The notes under the pieces: model-generated
Database searches by the model: none
What the model was told of the DNA's origin: nothing
What the model saw: only the letters and a program-made list of their open reading frames with translations
Shown here: piece by piece, positions 37,120 through 48,175 of the stretch
How positions within the stretch are numbered: position 1 is the first letter of the stretch
How the letters are laid out: the number at the start of each line of letters is the position of its first letter
Translations under genes and position numbers: made by a program
Source of the DNA: Maricaulaceae bacterium
Lineage (GTDB): Bacteria > Pseudomonadota > Alphaproteobacteria > Caulobacterales > Maricaulaceae
Direction: 5' to 3'
DNA: 64,000 nt
NCBI GenBank assembly: GCA_026126205.1
Contig: JAHCJP010000006.1
Location: forward strand, 100,436-164,435

Positions 37120-37908
37120 ATGAGCGAAGGGCGGCGGGTGACGGCGGCGGTGCTGCTGATCGGCGACGAGCTGCTGTCCGGCCGCACGCGCGATTCCAAC
37201 CTGCAGACCATCGCGGGCTTCCTCGCCCCGCTCGGCGTCAATGTCGCCGAGGCGCGGGTGGTGCGCGACGAGGCCGCCCATATCGCCGCCGCGCTGAACG
37301 ACCTGCGCGCCGCGCATGACTATGTCTTCACCACCGGCGGCATCGGCCCCACCCATGACGACATCACGGCCGACAGCATCGCCGCCGCCTTCGGGGTTCC
37401 CATTTCCGAACGCGCCGACGCGCTGGCGCTGCTCGAGACCTGGTACGCCCGCACCGGCGCCCCGCTGACCGGGGCCCGGCGCCGCATGGCGCGGATACCG
37501 GACGGGGCGGCGCTGATCGCCAACCCGGTCACCGGCGCGCCGGGATTCCAGATCGGCAATGTGTTCGTGCTGGCCGGCGTGCCCGCGATCATGCGCGGCA
37601 TGCTGGAGGACGTGGCGCACCGCATTCGCGGCGGCGCCGTGACGCTGGCGCGCACCGTGCGGGCCGAGGGCCTGCGCGAGGGCGATCTGGCCGAGGCGCT
37701 GGGCGCGCTGCAGGCGCGCAGCCCGGATGTCGCCTTCGGCTCCTACCCCTTCTTCACCGAACTGCCCGGCGGCGGCGTGAAACGCGGCGCCAATCTGGTC
37801 GCCCGCGGCACGGACGCAGCGGCGCTGGACGCCGCCGTCACCGCCCTGTGCGATCTGGTGCGCCGGGCCGGCGGAACGCCGGTGGTGGAGGCGGAACCGG
37901 CCGGATGA
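37120..37908 (+). CDS. CinA N-terminal-type (MoaB/MogA fold) protein
   Basis: A soluble protein (262 aa) of the competence/damage-inducible CinA N-terminal family, related to molybdopterin-binding domains. Motifs: AVLLIGDELLSGRTRDSN and FTTGGIGPTHDDITADSI. The C-terminal nicotinamide-nucleotide amidase domain of full CinA is absent, as is usual for this stand-alone alphaproteobacterial form. Members of the family have ADP-ribose pyrophosphatase activity; that activity is not shown here. Confidence 0.9.
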   Translation: MSEGRRVTAAVLLIGDELLSGRTRDSNLQTIAGFLAPLGVNVAEARVVRDEAAHIAAALNDLRAAHDYVFTTGGIGPTHDDITADSIAAAFGVPISERADALALLETWYARTGAPLTGARRRMARIPDGAALIANPVTGAPGFQIGNVFVLAGVPAIMRGMLEDVAHRIRGGAVTLARTVRAEGLREGDLAEALGALQARSPDVAFGSYPFFTELPGGGVKRGANLVARGTDAAALDAAVTALCDLVRRAGGTPVVEAEPAG

Positions 37909-38001
37909 CGGATGAACGCAATTCTTCCGGCCCGGCCTGAACCACGCCGGCTGTTGGCTATCCTGAAGCGTTTGTCGTAGACCTCGACGGTGTGACAACG
38001 C

Positions 38002-39291
38002 ATGGCTGCGCCGATGATCGCTCGAAGTCTTGATGACCTTCATCACGTCCGAACCCTAAGCCGGAGAGGCTTCAGGGTTGAAAAAATCGCCCGCGGCGAC
38101 GTAGCCGAGTGGGGCCTGGTCGACGGCGCGCTACAGCATCATTCACGGGGTTTTTTCAGCGTTATCGGAATCAGGTCCGATGAAACGTCCACGCGCGGGA
38201 AAGTCCTGCTATATCAGCCGCAAGCGGCGATTACCGGACTGCTCTACTCCTTTCACGATGGCGAACAATACTTTCTTATCCAGGCTCGCGCCGAGCCCGG
38301 GTGCGTTGACGAGGTTCAGTTCGGCCCAACCATCCAGTCGACCCCGGCGAATTTCATGCGGCTTCATGGCGGCGCCGGATCCCCCTACTCTGACGCGTTC
38401 ATCGGCTTCGATCCCGCTGTCACCATCGTTAGCGACACGACCCAATCGGATCTCGGTGAACGCTACCTGATGAAATGCAAGCGCCTGATCGTAGCCGAAT
38501 ACAAGGGCGAACTGACTGCAAAGCCAGGTTTCGTATGGGCGTCCGCCACCGCCATCCGGCAGGCGATATCGCAAAGCACATTCATCAATATCGACCTTCG
38601 CGGCCTGCTCTCACTGTCACCCTGGCGTCCTGCGTCCGGGGAAAAAACGCTGTCACCTCGGAATTCCATGGCCAGGAAGAGTTTGAAACGCCAGGTTCGG
38701 GCGCATGTCCTTGGGAAGATATTCGAGAAAACCACCCCGCGAACCGCAGGCCTGACGCCCGTTCCGCTAGAGCAGTTGAGCAATTGGGCGATAACTGACC
38801 GGGGGCTGTATGAAAATGAAAACGAACAAGGGTTCGCAGTAGAATTTTTCAACGTGCAGGCGTCCTTGCGGGAAAAATCAAGCTGGAGCCAGCCGCTGGT
38901 CAATAGCATTGGCCCCGGATATTGCGGGCTGGCTTGCCGGGAAACCGGGGAAGGGCTTGAGGTGCAGGTGCAACTGGCGCGCGAAACCGGCCTTGCCCTC
39001 GGATGGGGCCTTGCGCCGACGCGACTGTTCTACCCGGGATCAGGCGGCGCAGACGGCCCAGCGGCTGCAGAACCGGCCGGGGACAAGCTGCTTTCCACCA
39101 TGGAATCTGACGAGGGTGGGCGGTTTTTCAAGGACGCAAGCACATACGAACTTTACACTCCCGAGAGCGGCGCGGATGATTTGCCGGATCGATACTGGAT
39201 CAACCTCGCCGAACTGAAGCTGCTGCTGAATATGTCGAACATATGCACCATCCAGCTGCGCGGGCTCGCCTCTCATATCCTGGCGCTGTGA
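38002..39291 (+). CDS. NDP-hexose 2,3-dehydratase family protein
   Basis: The protein (429 aa) resembles enzymes such as EvaA/TylX that eliminate the 2-hydroxyl from NDP-4-keto-6-deoxyglucose on the path to 2,6-dideoxysugars. It has the expected two homologous halves. The first keeps the typical run LLYQPQAAITGLLYSF, YFLIQARAEPG and VQFGPTIQSTPANF. The second (about 270-425) has WSQPLVNSIGPGYCGL and VQLARETG but is more diverged. No other deoxysugar gene is in the window. G+C is lower than in the flanks. It is 7 nt before a glycosyltransferase-like gene, suggesting joint work in a surface glycan. Confidence 0.8.
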   Translation: MAAPMIARSLDDLHHVRTLSRRGFRVEKIARGDVAEWGLVDGALQHHSRGFFSVIGIRSDETSTRGKVLLYQPQAAITGLLYSFHDGEQYFLIQARAEPGCVDEVQFGPTIQSTPANFMRLHGGAGSPYSDAFIGFDPAVTIVSDTTQSDLGERYLMKCKRLIVAEYKGELTAKPGFVWASATAIRQAISQSTFINIDLRGLLSLSPWRPASGEKTLSPRNSMARKSLKRQVRAHVLGKIFEKTTPRTAGLTPVPLEQLSNWAITDRGLYENENEQGFAVEFFNVQASLREKSSWSQPLVNSIGPGYCGLACRETGEGLEVQVQLARETGLALGWGLAPTRLFYPGSGGADGPAAAEPAGDKLLSTMESDEGGRFFKDASTYELYTPESGADDLPDRYWINLAELKLLLNMSNICTIQLRGLASHILAL

Positions 39292-39298
39292 TAGCCAG

Positions 39299-40210
39299 AT
39301 GATTGGCGTCTGCATCGTTTTTCTATTGTCAGATGAATGGGGCGAGTTCCTCGCGAGGCGTGTTGTTGAACAGATTGAAAAGCATACAACTGGTCCATAT
39401 CAAATTTATGGATACGCTTTACGCGCAACCAAAGAACAAATTTCTTTGTTGTCTTCATTAAATATAAATCTCTTACGCATACCTTCTTTGCCAGAGAAAT
39501 CGACCAATCACGTATCAAGGGAGCACAGCAGTTTGCTGGATCACCTTGTCTCACATGCGTTCGATGACGGCTGCTCGTTCGTAGCTACATTTGATATGGA
39601 CTCTTGGCCAGTCATGACCGGCTGGGATAAATTATATCCGTCTATGATTTCGGATAGCGCGCCGGTAGTTACCATAGTTCGCACAGAACTCACCGATAAT
39701 TTTCCTTTTGCAGCATTTACACTTTTCTCTTCATCGTTTTGGCAGAATGACCGGTCCTCATTCGCAACAGACCCGGTGGGATCCATAAGTCGGCGGCCAA
39801 ATGAAACAGGAAGCGGTATTCTTGATCAACTCGCACGCGATGGTAAGTCCTTCTTCCGCCTTGAGCGTACAAATGACTGGAACCCCCACCCGATTATGGC
39901 TGGTCTATATGATGACGCTATTTTCCATCTAGGCTCGGGATCGAGAGCGCCAGTATTTGTGACTGATGGCAAGCAGTATAATTTGAATAAGAGCCAAGTT
40001 CGTCGCAATTTTGCCAATGATATGAACGCCGCTTCACGCATTAGTATTTTATCGGCACTTACCCATTATCATGACGATTTCATCTCTGAACTTGCTGGGG
40101 GGTCGCTTGATCAATTTATACCCATTCTGTCCCTAGCAGCACAAACACCAAAATCGCTTCAGTTGACCCCCAGGGTCAAACGAAGCCGATTGATGTACCC
40201 CTCCATCTGA
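39299..40210 (+). CDS. Glycosyltransferase-like (GT-A fold) protein, AT-rich
   Basis: The protein (303 aa) opens with a beta-strand/helix GT-A-like pattern (MIGVCIVFLLSDEWGEFLAR) and has FVATFDMDSWPVMTGWDKL near residue 100, with a DxD metal and nucleotide-sugar motif. No signal peptide or membrane span. Its DNA contrasts sharply with its surroundings: 39421-39480 has 19 G/C of 60, pointing to recent transfer. The start overlaps no clear ribosome site but is 7 nt from the previous stop, so coupling is likely. Acceptor unknown; the family call rests on the fold pattern. Confidence 0.65.
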   Translation: MIGVCIVFLLSDEWGEFLARRVVEQIEKHTTGPYQIYGYALRATKEQISLLSSLNINLLRIPSLPEKSTNHVSREHSSLLDHLVSHAFDDGCSFVATFDMDSWPVMTGWDKLYPSMISDSAPVVTIVRTELTDNFPFAAFTLFSSSFWQNDRSSFATDPVGSISRRPNETGSGILDQLARDGKSFFRLERTNDWNPHPIMAGLYDDAIFHLGSGSRAPVFVTDGKQYNLNKSQVRRNFANDMNAASRISILSALTHYHDDFISELAGGSLDQFIPILSLAAQTPKSLQLTPRVKRSRLMYPSI

Positions 40211-40258
40211 ATGCCCGCCGCCGCTAACACCGCCAGCCAAAGCGCAATTGGCGGCAAA

Positions 40259-41605
40259 TTATGCGAACACCGCGATACTCGATAACAGGCGCACGCCTGC
40301 TGTTGAATAAAACACCTCACGAACAAACACCAAATTGGAGTCTGACACTGGTGAGGATTCTACGCAGGAAATGATGGTTACTCCGGCTGAGCTTGGCGCC
40401 CGTGCCGCGGTTATGAAGGCGCCTGCCGCTGGCGACATTGCAATTTGAAGCCCATCGTTGTCGGTCGCATCGTGGAGGTTCGCCCTCACCATGATCCCCT
40501 TCTGACGGAACGGGGCGCCGAACATGGCGGTCAGCATGGGCGAGATGTCGAGCGCGATCACGCGCCCCACGCCCGATCCCGGATCGCCGAACTGCACTGT
40601 CTCCCCATTGGCCCAGCCGGCGATGGCCCCCGCATCCAGCACCTGCAATTGCGAGGACGAGGGCGAACCGGTCAGCCAGGCGCTTTGCGCCGGGTCCTTG
40701 TCGATGTTCCAGATGCGCGCCATCGCCACACCGGCCATGAAGCCGGACCATTCGCCGAACAGCCCCGCATCCGCCGCCGTCAGGGTGATCACGTTGTCCG
40801 AGACCGCGTCGATGGCCGCCGTGCGCGGGTTCTGGCCCGCCGTCGTCTGCTGGCGGTAGATCGACACCTGCCCGTCGCCCCCCGGGGTGAACAGCAGCAT
40901 CGCCGCCTCCGCGCCCGTGGGCGCGTGACGCCAGCCGCGCGCCGACAGCATGCCGTCGGCCCGGCCGATCTTCAGCGCCTCCAGCCAGGCCGCGCCATCG
41001 GCGCTGACCTTCACCGACAGGTCGTCATCACCGGTCAGGCCGATCTCGGCCCGGCCTTCCCATCCGCTCTGCAACAGCAGCGACAGCACATGGCTTTCGC
41101 CCTGCTTGTTCAGCGTGTAGCGCAAATCGCCGTCGCCGCCCTCGCCTTCATAGCGCGCCGTCCACAGCGCCTTGTTCAGCTTCGCCGCGAACGGGTTTCC
41201 CGCGTCCGCCTCCGTGCCGACGCCGAGGCGGGTCAGGTTCTGCAGCCCGGCGATGCTGTCGGCCAGCGGCGCCCAACCCTCGCCGTCATGGACCAGCATC
41301 AGGCCCTCGTCCCTCACCCAGGCCCGCCAGCCGGGGCGCGGCGCGATCGCCGCCCAGGCGCCGTCCTGGAAGGCGGCGATATCGCCTTCGGCCATGGTCT
41401 CCCAGTCCGCGCCGGACGGGGATTCGGGCAGGATCCAGGCCTGCCCCTGTTCCGGTTCGGCCGGCTGGGCGCTCTCGCCGCGGCTTTCCACCGTCAGCAT
41501 CACCAGCGCGTCGAGGCGGCGCAGCGTCTCGTTCACCGTCACATGTTTCTGCGCCTGGGCGGGCATCAGATAGCCCAGCCCCAGCCGGGGCGAGATTTCG
41601 GTCAT
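40259..41605 (-). CDS. DUF2793 domain protein (phage/GTA fibre-like)
   Basis: The protein (448 aa) has an N-terminal DUF2793 region: PRLGLGYLMPAQAQKHVTVN followed by ETLRRLDALVML. Mixed beta-rich sequence follows, consistent with a fibre. DUF2793 proteins are found in alphaproteobacterial prophages and gene-transfer-agent-associated fibre genes. No head, tail or packaging gene is nearby. ATG 41605 has GGAAAGG upstream and starts the conserved domain; the frame is open to 41818 without family sequence. The last 40 codons (about 40259-40390) are AT-richer, like the adjacent island. Confidence 0.8.
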   Translation of the reverse strand: MTEISPRLGLGYLMPAQAQKHVTVNETLRRLDALVMLTVESRGESAQPAEPEQGQAWILPESPSGADWETMAEGDIAAFQDGAWAAIAPRPGWRAWVRDEGLMLVHDGEGWAPLADSIAGLQNLTRLGVGTEADAGNPFAAKLNKALWTARYEGEGGDGDLRYTLNKQGESHVLSLLLQSGWEGRAEIGLTGDDDLSVKVSADGAAWLEALKIGRADGMLSARGWRHAPTGAEAAMLLFTPGGDGQVSIYRQQTTAGQNPRTAAIDAVSDNVITLTAADAGLFGEWSGFMAGVAMARIWNIDKDPAQSAWLTGSPSSSQLQVLDAGAIAGWANGETVQFGDPGSGVGRVIALDISPMLTAMFGAPFRQKGIMVRANLHDATDNDGLQIAMSPAAGAFITAARAPSSAGVTIISCVESSPVSDSNLVFVREVFYSTAGVRLLSSIAVFA

Positions 41606-41761
41606 GGCGGGCCTTTCCGGGTTTCTGGAATATAATCCTACACCCGGCGGCGGGGGGTGCGGATAACTTCCGGTTCCTGCTGCGGCCGCGAAGGGTTGAC
41701 GGCGCGGCGCGGCGGGCCTTTTCTCCGCCCCGGGTTCGACCGGGTTTTCAGGGATAACTTC

Positions 41762-43638
41762 ATGACCGACGGCGTCCGCGCCCTCGCCGCAGGCTTTCCC
41801 GCCGCAGACGCCGGACAATGGCGCGCGCTGGCCGAGGCCGCCCTGAACGGCGCCGGCCCCGACCGCGCCCTGGTCCGCCGCACCCCGGCGGGGCTGGCGC
41901 GCGGGCCGCTGTTCACCGCCGCGGACGCCAGGGACCGCCCGGACGCCATTCCGGCCCTGCCCCGGCGCCCGTTTCTGCCGTGGGACATCCGCCAGGAAAT
42001 CCGCGAACCGGACCCGGCGGCGGCGAACCGGGCGATTCTCGCCGACCTCGAGGGCGGGGTTTCGTCGATTTCCCTCGCCATCGACCCGGAAGGGCGAAAC
42101 GGCGTCTGTGTGCGACGGATGGGTGAAATAAGCACCATGTTAGGGGGGGTGGAGAGTAATCTGGCGCCCATAGAAATATCCGCCGGAGGGGGAGTGAAGA
42201 CGGCGGCTTTGCTGGCCGCCTGGCTGACCCGCGACGGCCCGGCGCCGGAGCCGCGCGGCGCCCTCGGCCTCGCCCCGCATGATCCGCAGGCCGGAGAAGC
42301 GGCGCGCTGGGCGCTGGAAAACCTGCCGCGATTTCATGTGGTTACCGTGGACGCCGCCGCCGTGCACGACGCGGGCGGCGACGAGGTGCTGGAGCTGGCG
42401 ATGCTCGCCGCTGGCGCGGCGGAGGCGATGAAACGCCTTGTCGATCAAGAACTTGCGCCGGACGAGGCCGCGCCGCGCCTGTGCGCCCGCCTCGCCGTCG
42501 ACGCCGATTTCCACCTCGGAATCTGCAAGCTGCGCGCCGCCCGCCGCCTGTGGGCGCGGGTGATGCAAGCCTTTGACGTTTCAGAGGAAAACCGCGGCGT
42601 TCATCTCTCCGCCGTCACCTCGTTCCGGATGATGACCCGCCGCGACGCCTGGACCAATTTGATCCGCGCCGCCGCCGCCGGGTTCGCCGGCGCCGCCGGA
42701 GGCGCGGATTCGCTGACAATTCAACCGCTTACCGCCGCACTCGGCCGCCCGACGCCCTTCGCGCGCCGCCTCGCCCGCAATCTGCAGATCCTGCTGCAGG
42801 AAGAGGCGCATGCCGGCCGCGCCGCCGACCCGGCGGGCGGCAGCTATCTGCATGAAACACTTACAGAAAATCTCGCGCAGGCGGCGTGGAAACTGTTCCA
42901 GCAGATTGAGCGCGAAGACGGCTGGGCCGCGGCGCTCGCCTCCGGCTGGCTGGCGGAGCGTTGTGCGCAAGGGCTGGACGCCGCCCGGCGCGCGCTGGCC
43001 ACCAGCAAGGCCGAGATGATCGGCGTCAACGCCTGGGCGCAGCTCGGCGCCGAAAAAGCCGAAGCGATTACGGATAGTTACACGCCGCCACCCCTCAACG
43101 CCCCGCCAATACCGGACGGCGATTTCGCCGCCATGGTCGCCGCCGCCCGCGCCGGCGCCCGCCTGACCGGTTCGCCCGCGCCGCTGCCGCCCCCCGCCCG
43201 CCTCGCCGAACCGTTCGAGGCGCTGCGCGACGCCGCCGAAGCCCACGCCCAGCGCAGCGGGGCAAGGCCGAAAGCCTTCCTGGCCTGCCTCGGCGGGCTG
43301 TCCGAATTTTCGCCGCGCGCCGGCTTCGCCGCGGGCCGTCTCGCCGCCGGAGGCATAGAAACCGTTGGCGCCGAAGCGCATGAAAGCATTGATTCGATTG
43401 TAAAATCTTTCACCATCAGCGGCGCGCCGCTGGCGGTGATCTGCGGAACCGACGCCGCCTATCTGGAAAGCGCCGCGGCGCTGGCCGGGGCGCTGGGCGA
43501 GGCGGGCGCGGCGCAGGTCTGGCTGGCGGGGCCGGAAATCGACATGCTCAACGACGCCGGCGTCAGCCGTTTCATCAATCGAAACAGCGACATGCTCGAA
43601 GACCTCGCCGCCGCGCACGCCGCCCTGGGGGTGCGCGC

Positions 43639-43642
<4 letters not shown>
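41762..43642 (+). CDS. mutA: Methylmalonyl-CoA mutase small (beta) subunit
   Basis: The protein (626 aa) is the non-catalytic partner of the large subunit at 43639 in converting methylmalonyl-CoA to succinyl-CoA. It has the mutase barrel ([34 protein letters not shown]) but a B12-domain remnant without the DxHxxG cobalamin motif ([20 protein letters not shown]), as expected for this subunit. ATG 41762 begins the typical N-terminus; upstream codons to 41657 are not family-like. It overlaps the next gene by ATGA. Confidence 0.94.
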
Positions 43643-45780
<2,138 letters not shown>

Positions 45781-45800
45781 GCGGGCGCCGCCTTCAGCCA

Positions 45801-46027
45801 TCCCCTTTCACTCCTGCTTCCATCCTGTTTTCACCAACCTTCGGCCGCGCTTTCACCCCCCTGTCCGCCACCCCCCGGCCACCCGGCGGTTTCGCGCCCG
45901 GGCGGGGCGAGGGCCGCGAAGGCCGTTTTCAACCCTCCCCTTTCACTCCTGCTTCCATCCTGTTTTCACCAACCTTCGGCCGCGCTTTCACCCCCCTGTC
46001 CGCCACCCCCCGGCCACCCGGCGGTTT
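45801..46027. repeat. 135-bp-period tandem duplication downstream of mutB
   Basis: Positions 45801-45892 recur exactly at 45936-46027 (92 identical bases). Both copies continue into a similar CGCGCCCGGGCGG-type stretch with one-base indels. No open frame of note covers it. It forms most of the 518-nt gap 45781-46298; the rest of that gap has a short palindrome (TTGGCGAACGCCAA at 46201) and the hairpin at 46263. Confidence 0.9.
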
Positions 46028-46262
46028 TCGCGCCCCGGGCGGAGCGGCGGCGGCGGCGCGCAGCCCGGCGAAATCCGGGGGATAAACCGCCGCGCCGCGC
46101 CGCCTTGTCCCCGCAATTTCACGCGCCGCCGCCGGCTGACCCGCGATTCGGTCTGCGGCCCGCCTGCCCCCTTGAGGGGGTAGAGAGCGAAATCGGTGGC
46201 TTGGCGAACGCCAAACGCCAGCCTGGATCGATTTCCCAATTCCCTTTCCGCTGCTTAACATC

Positions 46263-46298
46263 CCCTCTCCCCTCCAAGGGGAGAGGGCAGGGTGAGGG
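46263..46298. repeat. Hairpin repeat, upstream flank of the DUF559 gene
   Basis: A 10-bp perfect stem CCCTCTCCCC / GGGGAGAGGG with loop TCCAA (46263-46287) is followed by CAGGGTGAGGG, then the gene's GTG start. The tail supplies the purine-rich ribosome-binding sequence. An inverted copy is at 46682. Confidence 0.88.
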
Positions 46299-46652
46299 GT
46301 GGCGGCGCGAACGGGCATCGGACAGGCGCGGCAGCTTCGCCGCCGCATGACCGGCGCCGAACGGCGCCTGTGGTGGCTGCTGCGCGCCCGGCGGCTGCTG
46401 GACTGCAAGTTCCGCAGGCAGGTCCCCATCGGCCCCTATATCGTCGATTTCGCCTGCGTCGAGCGGCGGCTGGCGATCGAGGCCGATGGCGGCCAGCATG
46501 TGGCGCGCGCCGCCCACGACGCCCGCCGCACGGCGTATCTGGAAAGCCAGGGCTGGCGCGTGCTGCGCTTCTGGAACACCGACATCCTTCTGGAGACCGA
46601 GGGCGTTCTCGAGACGATCATCGAGGCGCTGCGCCTGCCGCCGCCGCGCTGA
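46299..46652 (+). CDS. DUF559 (Vsr-like endonuclease fold) protein
   Basis: The protein (117 aa) matches the DUF559 family: MTGAERRLWWLLRARRL, then FRRQVPIGPYIVDFACVERRL and IEADGGQHV, a PD-(D/E)XK-like core with Asp and Glu, then RVLRFWNTDIL. Biochemical activity of the family is largely untested. The start is GTG 46299 inside the flanking repeat; ATG 46347 is a shorter option. Inverted hairpin repeats on both sides suggest the gene and repeat are a unit. Confidence 0.88.
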   Translation: MAARTGIGQARQLRRRMTGAERRLWWLLRARRLLDCKFRRQVPIGPYIVDFACVERRLAIEADGGQHVARAAHDARRTAYLESQGWRVLRFWNTDILLETEGVLETIIEALRLPPPR

Positions 46653-46681
46653 GCGGTCTGCGGTTTCACCGCTGCGGCTTC

Positions 46682-46722
46682 CCCCTCACCCTGCCCTCTC
46701 CCCCATCAGTGGGGGAGAGGGG
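46682..46722. repeat. Hairpin repeat, downstream flank of the DUF559 gene (inverted copy)
   Basis: CCCCTCACCCTG followed by an 11-bp perfect stem CCCTCTCCCCC / GGGGGAGAGGG with loop ATCAGT. It is the reverse complement arrangement of the unit at 46263, so the two face each other across the gene. The rest of the gap to 46932 shows nothing I can assign. Confidence 0.87.
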
Positions 46723-46932
46723 ATCGGTTGTGGTCCTACGATCAGTTGCTCACCGGGTCTGGATTATATGCCCGGCCGGTCTGTCCCACGCCGGGGGAGG
46801 GTGTGAGGCGTCGCGCGGCGCAAAAGGAGGGCGGGAACCGGATAGACGCCTGCTTTCCCCCGCCCTCGCCGCGGCGGCGGGCGATGTGCTAGGCTGGCCG
46901 CTGCGAGGGAGCGCGAACCGGAGACCGCCCCG

Positions 46933-47451
46933 ATGGGATTCCTGACACGATCAACCGCCATTCTGACCGCCGCCGCGCTGGGCGCGGCGCTGGCCGCCTG
47001 CGCCAGCCCGCCGCGCGCACCCTATCAGCCCGCCGCGCAGAGCCAGCCCGGCTATTCGGAAATGCGCATCGAATCCAACCGCTGGCGCGTCAGCTACCAG
47101 GCCGCGGGCGACCCCGGCCTCGCCGCCGTGGAGGGGCTGGCCCTGCGCCGCGCCGCCGAACTGACCCTGCAGAACGGCGATGACTGGTTCATCGTCGCCA
47201 GCCGCCGCACCGACCCGCCCTACCCGGCGGACCAGCGCCGCGCCGCGCCGCGCGTCAGCGGCGGTGTGGGCCAGACCTGGGGCAGCGGCGGCTATAGCGG
47301 AACCAGCGTCGGGGTCGGCGTGGCGTTCGGCTCGTCCGGCCCGGCGGTCAACCGCTCGGTGACGCTGGAGGTGGTCTCCGGCGCCGGCGAACGCCCGGAC
47401 CGCGACGGCGCCTACGACGCCCGCAGCGTGCTGGAGCACCAGGGCGGCTAG
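46933..47451 (+). CDS. CC0125/CC1285 family lipoprotein
   Basis: The protein (172 aa) has a signal peptide and lipobox (LGAALAAC, Cys23). The family pattern follows: YSEMRIESNRWRVSYQ, then ALRRAAELTLQNGDDWFIVA, then a Gly/Ser-rich C-terminal part and a short tail. The family is known from Caulobacter and relatives and has no assigned function. It is likely membrane-anchored in the periplasm. It stands alone between repeat clusters. Confidence 0.85.
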   Translation: MGFLTRSTAILTAAALGAALAACASPPRAPYQPAAQSQPGYSEMRIESNRWRVSYQAAGDPGLAAVEGLALRRAAELTLQNGDDWFIVASRRTDPPYPADQRRAAPRVSGGVGQTWGSGGYSGTSVGVGVAFGSSGPAVNRSVTLEVVSGAGERPDRDGAYDARSVLEHQGG

Positions 47452-47819
47452 GGGGGCGGAACCGCCGCCCCTTCCATCGTCATTCCGTGCGCGCTGCGGC
47501 ATGCCATGCCGCCGCGCAGACACGGAACCCGCCGTAGAGCGCGCAAGGGAACTTGCGGGAATCGCTGACCCGCAGCCCTTGCCGCCACGCGATTCCCGCA
47601 AGCGTCTTCCTCGCCTTCGGCAGGTTCCGGGTCAGCGGCGCAGCATCAGGATGCCGCGCCGCGCCCGGAATGACGGCGTTTGAGCATATTCAATACGCCG
47701 CCTCGTTCTGACCCCTTGGGAGGCCCCGGCTCTCCCCCGGATCGCTGCGCGTCCGGGCTTCGGGGAGACCCGGGATCTCCTGCCTGTGCAGGATGAGGCG
47801 CTGTTCGACGAAGCCTCCC

Positions 47820-47968
47820 ACCCTCCCCCAACGTGGGGAGGGTCAGGAGGGGCGGCGCAGCCGTCCCGAGTGGGGTGGGGGGCGAAAGGCGCGAACGGGA
47901 ATTTCCCCCCACCCCGGTCCTACGGCCTGACGCCCGCAGGACCGACCCTCCCCGCGCCGGGGGAGGGT
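47820..47968. repeat. Composite REP-like element with two identical-arm hairpins
   Basis: Hairpins at 47820-47843 (loop CAACGT) and 47945-47968 (loop GCGCCG) share the arms ACCCTCCCC and GGGGAGGGT. Between them GGGGTGGGGGG and CCCCCCACCCC can pair as well, giving a nested inverted structure of about 150 nt. Confidence 0.75.
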
Positions 47969-48027
47969 AGGAACATGCGGCGCCGCGCCCGGAATGACGG
48001 CGTTTGGCGATTGATTGACGCTCCGCG

Positions 48028-48155
48028 CCCTCGCCCTTCGTGGCCCGGCCTGACGGCCGGGACTCCTCAGGGTGAGGGATAAGAGATTGAATCTGCATAC
48101 ACCCTCATCCTGAGGTGCGATGCGCCGAAGGCGCAGAGCCACGAAGGACGAGGGG
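48028..48155. repeat. BIME-like intergenic repeat, copy D
   Basis: CCCTCGCCCTTCGTGGCCCG at the left, inner ACTCCTCAGGGTGAGGG facing CCCTCATCCTGAGGTGCGAT, then AGAGCCACGAAGGACGAGG. It lies downstream of the MmcQ/YjbR gene, with copy E inverted on the other side of that gene. Confidence 0.86.
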
Positions 48156-48175
48156 AGGATTTAGCGGAGCCGCGC

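Larger units (their letters stand above)
47452..48175. other. 724-nt intergenic region made of nested repeats
   Basis: No coding sequence is supported. It holds two copies of CGCCGCGCCCGGAATGACGG (ending near 47680 and 48000) and a facing CGTCATTCCGTGCGCG near 47480. It also has two hairpins with identical 9-bp arms ACCCTCCCC/GGGGAGGGT (47820-47843 and 47945-47968), which bracket a GGGGTGGGG/CCCCACCCC pair, and then BIME-like copy D. These look like several superimposed REP-type families. Confidence 0.75.

Noticed and set aside
46201..46214. Palindrome TTGGCGAACGCCAA as an operator or terminator
   Set aside because: Six-base arms in GC-rich intergenic repeat DNA, with no T-run and far from a promoter; too weak to call.
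45781..48175. CRISPR array
   Set aside because: The repeats are inverted or tandem units of 90-150 bases without regular short spacers, and no cas gene is present.
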